Source: an uncultured Pseudomonadales bacterium (GTDB lineage: Bacteria; Pseudomonadota; Gammaproteobacteria; Pseudomonadales; Pseudohongiellaceae). Taken from it: DNA of 37,142 bases. Positions 16,095 through 24,377 of this stretch are shown piece after piece (the stretch's first letter is position 1; each line of letters begins with the position of its first letter). A program made the position numbers and the translations under genes. The notes beneath the pieces are model-generated. The model saw nothing but the letters and a program-made list of their open reading frames with translations. It did no database searches and was not told the origin of the DNA. The stretch is from NCBI GenBank assembly GCA_905478195.1, contig CAJQHM010000022.1, positions 1 to 37,142 on the forward strand, given 5' to 3'.

Positions 16095-17333
16095 CTAAAC
16101 CTTGAGCTTCGCATAGCGCTCAGCCCACTGCACTTTCCATTCACTCAACTGAGCCACTTGCATAGGCTGCCCGATAAAGAAGCCCTGCGCTAGATCACAA
16201 TCGAAGCCCTCGAGAAATCGCCAGTCAGCCTCGTTCTCAACTCCCTCGGCAACTGTCTTTATACCAAGACTCTTTGCGAGCCGAATACTGCCATCGAAAA
16301 TATCACGCAGAGATGGATTATCATGGGCTGAGTGAACGAAGCTACGATCTATCTTCAGTTCGTTAAAGGGCAGGTCACGTAACTGTGCCATCGACGAATG
16401 ACCGGTACCGAAATCGTCAATCGAGATGTTCACTCTACGTAGGCGCAGCCGCGTCAACAGATCCAGCACTAGGGAATAATCTTTCATGAGTTTCGATTCA
16501 GTAACCTCAAGTATTAAGTCTTGCGGGTTCACACCGGATGCCAGTAACTCATTCTCAAGGAAACTAATAAATTCTCGCGTATCCAGGTTATACATCGAGA
16601 TATTCACCGCAACGGTAATATCTATTCCAGCGGCTTTCCAGACTTTACTGTCTATTAAGGCCCTACTAAGCACCTGTTGTGCTATGCCATCTATCATTTC
16701 ATTCTCTTCGGCAAGATCTATGAAATTATCTGGCAGAACTAGACCGTCATCGGGGTGCTCCCAACGCACCAGCGCCTCAACACCAACCAGTTCGCCGCTA
16801 ATAAGCGACACCTTGGGCTGATAGAAGTTGATGAGCTCTCCGGAGTCAATGGCACTTCTAAATCTCGCCGCCTCATAGGTGGATATTTCCTCATCAATTA
16901 GAGGTTTGCTTTCCTGCAAATCAAGCAAACTCAAATATTTTTCTAATTGCGCATGCTGTATTGGCTTATTTAGATGACCCAGCACCCATAAGTCATGGGA
17001 AGACGCTATCGCATCTGCCGAGTGCAATATTGTCTTGTCTACGCCACTGACTAAGAAAAGAGCACCGTCGAAACCCGTTTCCAGCAATTGCTGCAAAAAT
17101 TCGAGCCCATCCATGTCGGGTATGTTTAAGTCAAGAATGACTACAGTGGAGGCTGATTCCTGACCCCGCATATGATCGATAGCGGTTTGGCCAACATCAA
17201 ATGTGAATACATTTTTATACCCCTGAATAGACAATTGATGAGAGAGCAGCTTTAACTGAAACTGATCGCCATCGATAATTGTAATTTGAGTGATAGATTG
17301 TGAGCCTACTACTTCATGCTCCATATTTTTCAT
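16095..17333 (-). CDS. Response regulator with catalytic EAL domain (c-di-GMP phosphodiesterase)
   Basis: A receiver-EAL protein that probably hydrolyses c-di-GMP to pGpG under control of a histidine kinase. In the receiver domain the phosphoacceptor is D68 (VILDLNIPDMDG) and the switch lysine K123 (LNKPI). The EAL domain keeps its residues: E186 in EALVRW, the asparagine in VNISMYN, the glutamate in LEVTES, IDDFGTG, KIDRSF and AEGVE. I prefer ATG 17333 (412 residues) because AGGA stands seven bases upstream; the longer frame starting at 17387 has no such site. No kinase gene is nearby. Confidence 0.88.
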   Translation of the reverse strand: MKNMEHEVVGSQSITQITIIDGDQFQLKLLSHQLSIQGYKNVFTFDVGQTAIDHMRGQESASTVVILDLNIPDMDGLEFLQQLLETGFDGALFLVSGVDKTILHSADAIASSHDLWVLGHLNKPIQHAQLEKYLSLLDLQESKPLIDEEISTYEAARFRSAIDSGELINFYQPKVSLISGELVGVEALVRWEHPDDGLVLPDNFIDLAEENEMIDGIAQQVLSRALIDSKVWKAAGIDITVAVNISMYNLDTREFISFLENELLASGVNPQDLILEVTESKLMKDYSLVLDLLTRLRLRRVNISIDDFGTGHSSMAQLRDLPFNELKIDRSFVHSAHDNPSLRDIFDGSIRLAKSLGIKTVAEGVENEADWRFLEGFDCDLAQGFFIGQPMQVAQLSEWKVQWAERYAKLKV

Positions 17334-17446
17334 GCTTCCTACTGATTCAACGACTGCATACAGGGGCTTAGAAAGGGGCCATTGCATTAGTAATTCAGAA
17401 CTCTTTGCTCCCTATTAACTCGGGCTCAACTAAAGTTCTTCTAAGA

Positions 17447-18388
17447 CTAACGGCCAGTTGCGGCGCGCCCTCTCTCTAGCGCATCCTGCGCACCTCGGGA
17501 AAGTCCGCCATCTAGACCTACCGTTACAAATCGAAAACCCTGCTCGATTCGCTGCTCCACGGTGCGAGAGTTTGTAGTGATTGCACAGGGCACATCATGG
17601 TCGAGACAGGCTGCGAGCACCGTCTGTATAGCGGCCTCAACCGCGGGCTCTGAAGAGCTTGCATAGCCCATCGATGTGCTTAGATCCGAGGGCCCGATGA
17701 AGATCACCCCAGTTCCCGGGACGGAAATAATTTCTTCAATATTCGCGACGCCTTCGGGAGTTTCAATCTGAATTATGGCTAGTAGTTCACCATTCGGATC
17801 CAGGGGCCACACATCTGCCTTTGCATGGTAATCACGTATCCCCCAATACCAGACAGCATTAGATGGGTTTCTGCCCCGAAGGCCCTCTGGCTCATAGTCA
17901 TCTACACCATTGAGTTGTGGATACCTACTTGCCCGCACGGCCATCTCGGCCTCGGCAGCATTGTTGATGGAAGGGAACATGACGCCGTAGGCTCCTACAT
18001 CCAGCGCCTGCTTAACCTGAGACAGCACATCTTCACTGCCTATTGCCGGAATCCGCACGAAGGGAACAACATTCGGCTGCAGGTTGCCCTTTTCCAGTAT
18101 GGCCCGTTTGTCAGTCATGCCCAACAGGAACTGACGAATCCGCTCGACGTCAAAGGGTGCATGCTCCATATCGACAATAATGAAGTCCAGGCCCGAACGA
18201 GAAAGCGACCGGGCATTGTTAAGCGAATAGTCGAAAGACAGAAGGCCGAAGGCCGTCTCATTGTTCTCAAACAACTCGATTGCCTTATTCAGGCGCACAG
18301 CCGAACCCTGAGCCAATGCGACTAGGGAGTGGAAGGCCAGCAATAGAGCGAGGGTCACGCTAGCGGAGTGCTTTATAGGTTTTATCAT
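17447..18388 (-). CDS. Exported HpcH/HpaI-type aldolase
   Basis: A class II (metal-dependent) aldolase of the HpcH/HpaI (2-keto-3-deoxy sugar acid aldolase) family, which cleaves 4-hydroxy-2-oxo acids to pyruvate and an aldehyde. The key residues are kept: DFIIVDMEHAPFD, the arginine in VPFVRIPA, the block QVKQALDVGAYGVMFPSI, the metal ligands in QIETPEGV and IGPSDLSTSMGY. Unusually it carries a signal peptide (LALLLAFHSLVALAQG), so it should act in the periplasm. ATG 18388 has AAGGAA upstream. A longer frame from 18430 would hide the signal. It is divergent from the selenoprotein gene. Substrate is unknown. Confidence 0.82.
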   Translation of the reverse strand: MIKPIKHSASVTLALLLAFHSLVALAQGSAVRLNKAIELFENNETAFGLLSFDYSLNNARSLSRSGLDFIIVDMEHAPFDVERIRQFLLGMTDKRAILEKGNLQPNVVPFVRIPAIGSEDVLSQVKQALDVGAYGVMFPSINNAAEAEMAVRASRYPQLNGVDDYEPEGLRGRNPSNAVWYWGIRDYHAKADVWPLDPNGELLAIIQIETPEGVANIEEIISVPGTGVIFIGPSDLSTSMGYASSSEPAVEAAIQTVLAACLDHDVPCAITTNSRTVEQRIEQGFRFVTVGLDGGLSRGAQDALERGRAATGR

Positions 18389-18615
18389 CTCGGTTCCTTC
18401 TAAACTCGCATCGATAGAGCTCAGCCTCATTCGCCGCTCCTCTACCAGAACATCAAATAGTGCCCAGAAACAGACAAGGTTTCAATCGCTGCGATCACTG
18501 TCTGCCTAGATTGCAATATCCCCGGCCCTGCCTTGCTGTTATATTGAGCTAGCCGCCCATTGCGGCAGGCCACTTAGTCGTACAGGGTGACTTTATGCCC
18601 CGAAAGGAGATCATC

Positions 18616-19749
18616 ATGAACAGAAAAACAAGCATAGCCGGCATAGCCGCCGCCATGCTGATTAGCGGCGTACTCAACGCCCAGAGCGCCACTGTGCTCT
18701 ATAATGAGCGGGTCGTGGAGCTTGAGCAAACTCTGCCCGATGCTACAGATCTGTGGGTTAAACCGGAAGATCTTACACGGGTGAATGATTTCGTTCTGAA
18801 GCCAGAGGGAGCCTGCCTCGACGCGCTTTGCGTCCCGGTCCTTCAAGATCGAGACAGCGCCATGTTTGTAACCCGACAGGGCCAAGCCTGGTTTAACGTA
18901 ACCGAGTTAGCTGACAAACTCCAGCAAGCCTATGTCACCGACTACAATGACGGCGTTTGGAGTTTCGGTACCATGCCCGTTACCCGGCAGTCTTTTCTGC
19001 GTGGCGGTGAAGCACCCGATTTCGAATTGATGGGTCGCGATGGCGAGCCGGTTCGGCTTTCAGACTTTAGAGGCAAGAAGGTATTACTGCTCACCTGGGC
19101 CTCTTGGTGAGGATGTCGTTACGACGTGCCCGTGTGGCAGTCCATTTACGAAGAACTCAAGTCTGAAAACTTTGAAATTATATCCGTCGCGCAAGACACC
19201 GGCGGTGAAGAAGCTGCCGGGCATTTCTATGATGATGCCAATGTCACTTACACAGCGCTTATCGATGTGAATCATCAAATCAGTTCGCTGTACAATTTGG
19301 TCAATGTGCCCTCCGGCGTTTGGGTCGATGAGGAAGGCAAGATCATGCGCATTAACGAAGGCACCTACGCCAAGACACATTTTGATGGCGCATGGGGAAC
19401 GGATGACTACGTGCCAATCGTACGCGATTGGGTTGCCAAGGGCGCCGACAGTGAATATGTCTGGGATAGAACCAAGGTGCGCGAGAGTATCATCCAGCGC
19501 ACGCCGGAAGCCGAACGCGCACAACCTGCATTTCGTCTGGGCGGTTATTACTTTACCGGCGGCAATGACGAGAAGGCAGAACAGTATTGGACCATGGCAC
19601 AGGAACTGGATCCCACAAGTTGGAACTACCTGCGTCAGGATTTGCAGTATGAAGACGGTGGCTCAGCGGGACCGGAGTGGAACAAAAGACGCGCCGAGAT
19701 CGAGAGTGCTGGCGGAAGCTATTATGCACCCCTGGAAATCGACAACTAA
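18616..19749 (+). CDS. Predicted selenoprotein: thioredoxin/AhpC-like redox protein with in-frame TGA (Sec165)
   Basis: One reading frame spans 377 codons with a single internal TGA at 19108-19110. The TGA falls at residue 165, exactly at the redox site: KKVLLLTWASW, then TGA, then GCRYDVPVWQ. The domain before it (GEAPDFELMGRDGEPVRLSD) and after it (FEIISVAQDTGG, VNVPSGVWVDEEGKI) are continuous parts of one redoxin fold, so the two halves are one protein with a U-x-C site. A SECIS-like hairpin lies just downstream. A signal peptide (ending near LNAQS) implies a periplasmic place. Residues 25-125 form an extra domain with C67 and C72, and the C-terminus is TPR-like. ATG 18616 has AAGGAGA upstream. 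Gene callers would wrongly give 18616-19110 and 19126-19749. The partner machinery (selA, selB, selC and selD) is not in the window. Confidence 0.85.
19123..19142 (+). promoter_or_regulatory. Bacterial SECIS-like hairpin for Sec insertion
   Basis: Starting 12 bases after the TGA, GAC (19123-19125) pairs with GTC (19140-19142) and TGCC (19127-19130) with GGCA (19136-19139), with one bulged G at 19126. The five-base loop CGTGT has G as its second base and contains GT. The loop begins 20 bases after the TGA. These properties match the known bacterial SECIS rules: loop 16-37 bases from the UGA, stem of at least 4 bp, and a G in the first two loop positions. Confidence 0.7.
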
Positions 19750-19800
19750 GCTAGAATCGCATTACCGCAGCTGACGACCGTGGTCAGTTTTTGCAATCAC

Positions 19801-19836
19801 AAAAAAGCCGGGCTGAAATGTCAGCCCGGCTTTTTT
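19801..19836. terminator. Bidirectional rho-independent terminator
   Basis: AAAAAAGCCGGGCTGA and TCAGCCCGGCTTTTTT form a perfect 16-bp inverted repeat around AATG. It lies between the convergent selenoprotein and NHL-protein genes and has a T-tract in both directions. Confidence 0.93.
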
Positions 19837-19857
19837 AATGGTTTACACACTAGGAAA

Positions 19858-20979
19858 TTATCTAGCACTCCAAGGCGGATTGATTAACAATTCTGGATCC
19901 GCTCCGGGCTTGGGTACGAACTTTTGCGTACGACCATACTGGTTGTCACCGCCGTACAAATTACCTTCAGGGTCTACGCTGAAGGAATGTACTTCGATAT
20001 AGCCATCCGGCAGTTCCTGCGGCACTAGCCAGGTGTATTTCAAGTTGCCTTCGAAATCAAAGTTCACAAAGCGAAGTGGCCCTAAGTCTGTAATCCAGAA
20101 ATCGTCTTCGTTCACGATGATATCCAGTGGCAGTGTTAGCTGACCAATCGACTTTACGAACTCGAACTCTACCGGGTCATCCGTTGCTCTCCAGAGGTTG
20201 ACTCGATTGCCGGTACGATCTAGAACAAATACACGCCCGCCAGGTCCAACTGCAACCGAGTGAATCGTCTTAGTCTGACCGGGACCTTCCCCCTCACTAC
20301 CGAACTCGCCTAGATAGTTCATGTCATTATCCATGATGATGATGCGATTATTGTCCAGTCCGTCCGCGATTAGGATACGGCCGTCTTCCATGAAAGCGAC
20401 ATCCTGTGGGCGACCGAAATGTGTTTCATCGCTACCGGACACGTTCTTCTCGCCGTAAGTGGCCAGCACTTCGCTGCCATCGTTGGCGATCACGTAAATC
20501 TGGTGAAATGTTTCATTGATCAGCCAAATGCGCTTCTCATCGTCGTATGGGCTGATACGAATTCGGTGAGGGCCAGGGCCAGCCGAACCTTCACACAGAT
20601 AATCCAAATGATCCCAAACTTCGATAGGCTCGCCGTCTGCATTGACTACGAATAGACAGTTGTTCCAGGTGCGACGCGTAGTGTCTCTTAGTACATTGAG
20701 ACCTACATGACCCGCAAATCCGAGAAAGTCATCGGGCAGTGGATAGGGAAGCACCGTCTCACCGCGCTGGGCGATGATGATACGATCAGCCGATTCGGCC
20801 AAGACACCGGAATTGCCGCCGAAGGCATAACCCGCCTCGGCAAAGGGGTCGGCCCACAGGGATACGACGTTATAGGGGCTGTCTCCGATAGGCCCGCGGG
20901 CATTGCCCTGTTGAGAGAATGCGGAACCCGAGATTAGTATTGCTAGCGTGAATGCGACTAACGGACTTAGTTTTACCAT
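19858..20979 (-). CDS. Exported NHL-repeat beta-propeller protein
   Basis: A 373-residue exported protein with a signal peptide ending near ISGSAFSQQ. NHL-type propeller blades follow, each with a pattern like GRPQDVAFMEDGRILIADGLDNNRIIIMD, VAVGPGGRVFVLDRTGNRVNLW and FSVDPEGNLYGGDNQYGR. The order resembles the lyase half of peptidyl-glycine alpha-amidating enzymes and many bacterial six-bladed propellers. I see no clear catalytic signature, so a binding or scaffolding role is equally possible. ATG 20979 is preceded by AGG. It is convergent with the selenoprotein gene across a strong terminator. Upstream, 20980-21199 shows no gene. Confidence 0.75.
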   Translation of the reverse strand: MVKLSPLVAFTLAILISGSAFSQQGNARGPIGDSPYNVVSLWADPFAEAGYAFGGNSGVLAESADRIIIAQRGETVLPYPLPDDFLGFAGHVGLNVLRDTTRRTWNNCLFVVNADGEPIEVWDHLDYLCEGSAGPGPHRIRISPYDDEKRIWLINETFHQIYVIANDGSEVLATYGEKNVSGSDETHFGRPQDVAFMEDGRILIADGLDNNRIIIMDNDMNYLGEFGSEGEGPGQTKTIHSVAVGPGGRVFVLDRTGNRVNLWRATDDPVEFEFVKSIGQLTLPLDIIVNEDDFWITDLGPLRFVNFDFEGNLKYTWLVPQELPDGYIEVHSFSVDPEGNLYGGDNQYGRTQKFVPKPGADPELLINPPWSAR

Positions 20980-21199
20980 GATTTACCTGCCTCTTTGATG
21001 GCCATTTGATAGCTATTTGGTCTATTTTCATTTTTCTGGCGCCCATCATGACAAATAAAGGGGCAGAATTTCAATAAACTTTCGAAAAACCACAATTTGT
21101 AACCGGTTTAGCTCTTTCAATTCCACTCAGGTAGAAGTTTGTAGATTTCAGAAGCTGAGTAATTGAAAACCACAGGTTAGTAGTTTTGCAGGGTCCATC

Positions 21200-21229
21200 A
21201 AAAAGGTCGGCGCAGAGCCGACCTTTTTT
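21200..21229. terminator. Rho-independent terminator of the 21262-22266 gene
   Basis: AAAAA plus GGTCGGC pairs with GCCGACC plus TTTTT around a GCAGA loop. It follows the stop of the leftward gene by about 30 bp, and its symmetry would also allow rightward termination. Confidence 0.85.
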
Positions 21230-21261
21230 ATTTCCTGGTTTGGGTTCGAGTGCCTGTATTT

Positions 21262-22266
21262 TTACTCCGAAGGGTCCTGATCCTCTATCGGTGTCCCGTC
21301 CCCATTCATGCCCATGGCCTCGTAACGACGCCAACCGGCGAGTATACCGGCGAGACCGTGATTACCTTCATGGCAGGCGTACTCATACAGAGGCATATCG
21401 GTTCGGCGCATCGGTACCTTTGCCGACCAAGACACATCCCATGTTTGGGGGTCTTCAACGGTAAAGTCGTAATCGAGAGTATTCTCATCGACTCGAGTTA
21501 AGCGTTCTGTCACTTGCATGGTGGAAGTGGCACCTCGGGCAGTCTGATAATAGTAGAAGTCCTGAGTATGGATGACTAGCGTGTCACCTTCCCAGTGTGC
21601 CACCGAGTCACCATCCCATTTGATTTGCCGGGTGTGATGTTCACTGTCCAGACGAATAATGCGCGCGCGATGAATCATCTCGTTCACGATCATGATGTGA
21701 TCTTTGGTCTGCACCAGTTGCATATTATTGTTGTAGGCACCCGGCACCATCGGTGGCCCTGCGCCGTTACTCATCAGACAACGGTCGGCGAGGGTGCGTG
21801 CCTCCGGCCCCAAGCTCAATCGTCTGTTCTCGGCAATCATCGCGTTGCGTGCTCTACCCGCTGCATTCATTGCCGGGAGACGTCCATTTGGCGGATCGTA
21901 GATCAGTGACGTACGCCGATCGGCGATCGTCTCAACGCCTCGCTCATACCAAAATTCATTATAGGAAATAACACCGGGTGGATAGCCTGCGCCACCAACG
22001 GAATCAATAATCAGGTCACGATTCTGACGTCGATTCTCAAACGCGGCCCACTCTGTGGCTTCTTCCGCTGTGAGAGTCGCCTTGTCTGCGAGTTCTTTGG
22101 GACGATTGAGAGGTGTCAGTGTGCGGAAAGTATAGGTGCCCTGCAGATCCGGGTGGCCGTACTCCGTGCGGGGAAATTCCGATTCCTGTGCCTGTGCCTG
22201 TAATAGCGGCAGCAAAAGCAGGTTAGCGGCGGCTAAGATCAGACTAGAAGCGACTTTTTGCTTCAT
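21262..22266 (-). CDS. Uncharacterised exported protein
   Basis: A 334-residue protein with a clear signal peptide (LLLLPLLQAQAQES) that I cannot assign to a named family. Proteins with the same opening (RTEYGHPDLQGTYTF), the central block DRCLMSNGAGPPMVPGAYNN and the late segment YEYACHEGNHGLAGILAG occur widely in soil and marine bacteria without known function. The fold is probably rich in beta strands, since the region from QLVQTKDHIMIVNEM to TERLTRVDENTLDYDFTV reads as alternating strands. GAGGAG lies six bases before ATG 22266. It stands alone between a terminator and a quinoprotein gene on the same strand, 171 bp away. Two cysteines could form a disulfide. Confidence 0.7.
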   Translation of the reverse strand: MKQKVASSLILAAANLLLLPLLQAQAQESEFPRTEYGHPDLQGTYTFRTLTPLNRPKELADKATLTAEEATEWAAFENRRQNRDLIIDSVGGAGYPPGVISYNEFWYERGVETIADRRTSLIYDPPNGRLPAMNAAGRARNAMIAENRRLSLGPEARTLADRCLMSNGAGPPMVPGAYNNNMQLVQTKDHIMIVNEMIHRARIIRLDSEHHTRQIKWDGDSVAHWEGDTLVIHTQDFYYYQTARGATSTMQVTERLTRVDENTLDYDFTVEDPQTWDVSWSAKVPMRRTDMPLYEYACHEGNHGLAGILAGWRRYEAMGMNGDGTPIEDQDPSE

Positions 22267-22437
22267 TGTGTCTCCTCATTCTTAGTAGTTGTAGTGAGAG
22301 ATGATTTTCAGAAACTACTCTTGTTGGGATCTATTTCCAAGCAAAATCTGCCCGCGCTAACACGCGTCACTCACATTACTTGCTTCTGTGTGGTGATTCA
22401 ATCGCTCTGTTTATCGATGATTTACACAGAAGCCTTT

Positions 22438-24315
22438 CTAGTCTTGTTTCGGAGCAAACGCCAACAACACGTTTCCTGGCGTTCCCCCCATGCGGCCATA
22501 GCCGGAACCGATGAATAACATGCCGCCACCGGCCGCTATGGAATGACTATCTATTGCTCCGCCGAACCCGGGTACGCCATTGACGGTATCGTATTCCTTC
22601 ACCGTATCGTATTGAAAAAGAATCGCGCCGCTCTCCTTGTCGAAGATATAGAGTCGGCCATCTACACCCGCACTGACTAACGCGCCATCAATCAGCAGTG
22701 GTGTTGCCGAGAGACCGAAGCGCGTCTCGCAGTTGCGCATGCGTTCGGGGCGATCCTCGCAACTTGCTTCTACCTTGAATCGCCAACTCGGCTCACCGGT
22801 GCCGACAAAGAAACTGTACATGCCCGCCTGAGGGACATAGCTGCCCCGGGCTACACCGGGATCATTGATTGGATGGAACACCCTCTCACCGTCTGTTGTG
22901 ATACCCCAATGGTTTCCGCCCAGTGTGGTGCCGGAACCAATACGTTGATTCCACAGCAGCGCACCCGTATCGGGGTTTAATGCCCATAGATCGCCACTCT
23001 TCTGCCCTGCCAGCAGGATGTCTCCTTCCGCTCTTTCTACCAGCACTGCAGAGCCACCGAAGTCTTTATCTGCCAAGGTACTCGGTGCCTGGTTCGGACA
23101 ATTCGGCCCCTGCACTCTGCCGCAGGCGGCATTCCACACGTCGTGGACCATGCCCTGAAAGGCCCATTTCTCGGCGCCCGTATCCATATCCAAGGCAATA
23201 ATCGCATCACTGGTATTGGTTGCAGGATGCGAGGTGTTCTCGCCAGTGGTGACATAGACCGTATTGCGCTTCGCATCTACCGTGGGCGTGGTCCAGATCG
23301 GCGCGCCCGACGGCCCGCGCAGGCGCACGCCAATAGAGCTCACCTCACCGGTATACTCTGCCTCGGCCATAGTGTGATAAACCCACTGAACGGCTCCGGT
23401 GGCGGCGTCCAGGGTAACCACCTCGCCATGACCGACACAGCACTCAAATGTGGCCGTGCCGCCCTGAGAGACGCCAGAGGCAGAAACTGGGACGAAGATC
23501 CTATCTTCGTGCAGCGTCATCGAACCGGTAAGTCGCACTCCGCGCCCATGACTGCGTACATCGCTGGACCAGATCTGAGCGCCGGTTTCGGCATTCAGTG
23601 CATAGACGAAGCCCTCGCCGTCGCCGAAGATGATGGCATTGGGGCCATTCTCGCCCAATGCACCATAGCTAAGAGATGAACGCAGTCGGGTAGGAGAATC
23701 GAACACCCATTTCGCGCAACCTGTCGCTGCATCCAGTGCCAGAATCTTGCGCGAGCCAGTCGCAGAGAAGAAAAGCGTCGAGCCCACCATGACAGGCGAG
23801 GCGCGCAAGGCGCCGACATCGGGAAAGGCCAGCGCCCAGCGCAACTCGAGATTCGCCATGTCTTCTGTCTGCAGACCTGCCTGCACAGAGCTCATATTGC
23901 GACTGCTGTTCGCGTCTACACCAAATCGGGACAGGTAAGCGGGCTGACCTAAATCGACCGATCTATTCGCCTCGGCGCACATAGTCTCAGCCAGCCAGGA
24001 GTCATCGACCTCCGCCGCCAGATAGTCGACGATGGCAGCCTTCTCGGCATTGGACAGGACAGAAGCCTGGCCGTACATAACGCCTTCATTGATAGCGAAT
24101 TCCAATGAGGCTGCGGTCAATCTCTGCAGGCTCTCTAACGTTGGGGCTATCTCGCCAGCGGCGGCGGCATCGGCACCCAGGTGGCAGCTACTGCAATTCT
24201 GCTGAAACACTAGTGCGCCCGGGTGTTGCGCCGAGCTGTCGGTATCCGACTGCGCCACAGCGAAGTTTGCACAGAGGAACAGGAAAAATAGAGGAACTAC
24301 GTTGCTTGTGCGCAT
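22438..24315 (-). CDS. Cytochrome-fused quinoprotein, polyvinyl-alcohol-dehydrogenase type
   Basis: An exported PQQ enzyme with a built-in electron acceptor. The signal peptide ends near FAVAQS. A cytochrome c domain follows with heme site CSSCH at residues 41-45, and then an eight-bladed quinoprotein propeller with tryptophan-docking repeats (GAQIWSSDV, GAVQWVYHT, GALLWNQRI). A vicinal cysteine pair occurs in FECCVGHGE. The N-terminal heme plus propeller order matches polyvinyl alcohol dehydrogenase (cytochrome). Where XoxF-type enzymes have WDxD this protein has HDVWNAACG, so it lacks the extra lanthanide aspartate of the other quinoprotein here. Length is 625 residues. The substrate is unlikely to be polyvinyl alcohol itself; a secondary alcohol is an inference. 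Confidence 0.82.
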   Translation of the reverse strand: MRTSNVVPLFFLFLCANFAVAQSDTDSSAQHPGALVFQQNCSSCHLGADAAAAGEIAPTLESLQRLTAASLEFAINEGVMYGQASVLSNAEKAAIVDYLAAEVDDSWLAETMCAEANRSVDLGQPAYLSRFGVDANSSRNMSSVQAGLQTEDMANLELRWALAFPDVGALRASPVMVGSTLFFSATGSRKILALDAATGCAKWVFDSPTRLRSSLSYGALGENGPNAIIFGDGEGFVYALNAETGAQIWSSDVRSHGRGVRLTGSMTLHEDRIFVPVSASGVSQGGTATFECCVGHGEVVTLDAATGAVQWVYHTMAEAEYTGEVSSIGVRLRGPSGAPIWTTPTVDAKRNTVYVTTGENTSHPATNTSDAIIALDMDTGAEKWAFQGMVHDVWNAACGRVQGPNCPNQAPSTLADKDFGGSAVLVERAEGDILLAGQKSGDLWALNPDTGALLWNQRIGSGTTLGGNHWGITTDGERVFHPINDPGVARGSYVPQAGMYSFFVGTGEPSWRFKVEASCEDRPERMRNCETRFGLSATPLLIDGALVSAGVDGRLYIFDKESGAILFQYDTVKEYDTVNGVPGFGGAIDSHSIAAGGGMLFIGSGYGRMGGTPGNVLLAFAPKQD

Positions 24316-24377
24316 AGGCTTGCCCTTTTTTGTTCTATCTTATGCCATTTAAAAATACTTGGATACGCAGCAATCAA

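Noticed and set aside
17334-17387. Longer N-terminus of the receiver-EAL protein
   Set aside because: No ribosome binding site at 17387, while AGGA precedes ATG 17333.
18595-19110. Truncated 171-residue redox protein ending at the TGA
   Set aside because: The TGA falls on the active-site residue and the frame continues as the same domain, so it is read as selenocysteine rather than a stop.
19126-19749. Separate 207-residue protein starting at 19126
   Set aside because: It begins inside a thioredoxin fold without its own start context. It is the second half of the selenoprotein.
22186-22206. CCTGTG hexamer repeat near the start of the 22266 gene
   Set aside because: It encodes the QAQAQ end of a signal peptide and is a common simple repeat.
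23143-23679. 178-codon open frame opposite the quinoprotein
   Set aside because: Shadow of the quinoprotein gene. Its composition is not protein-like and no start signal is present.
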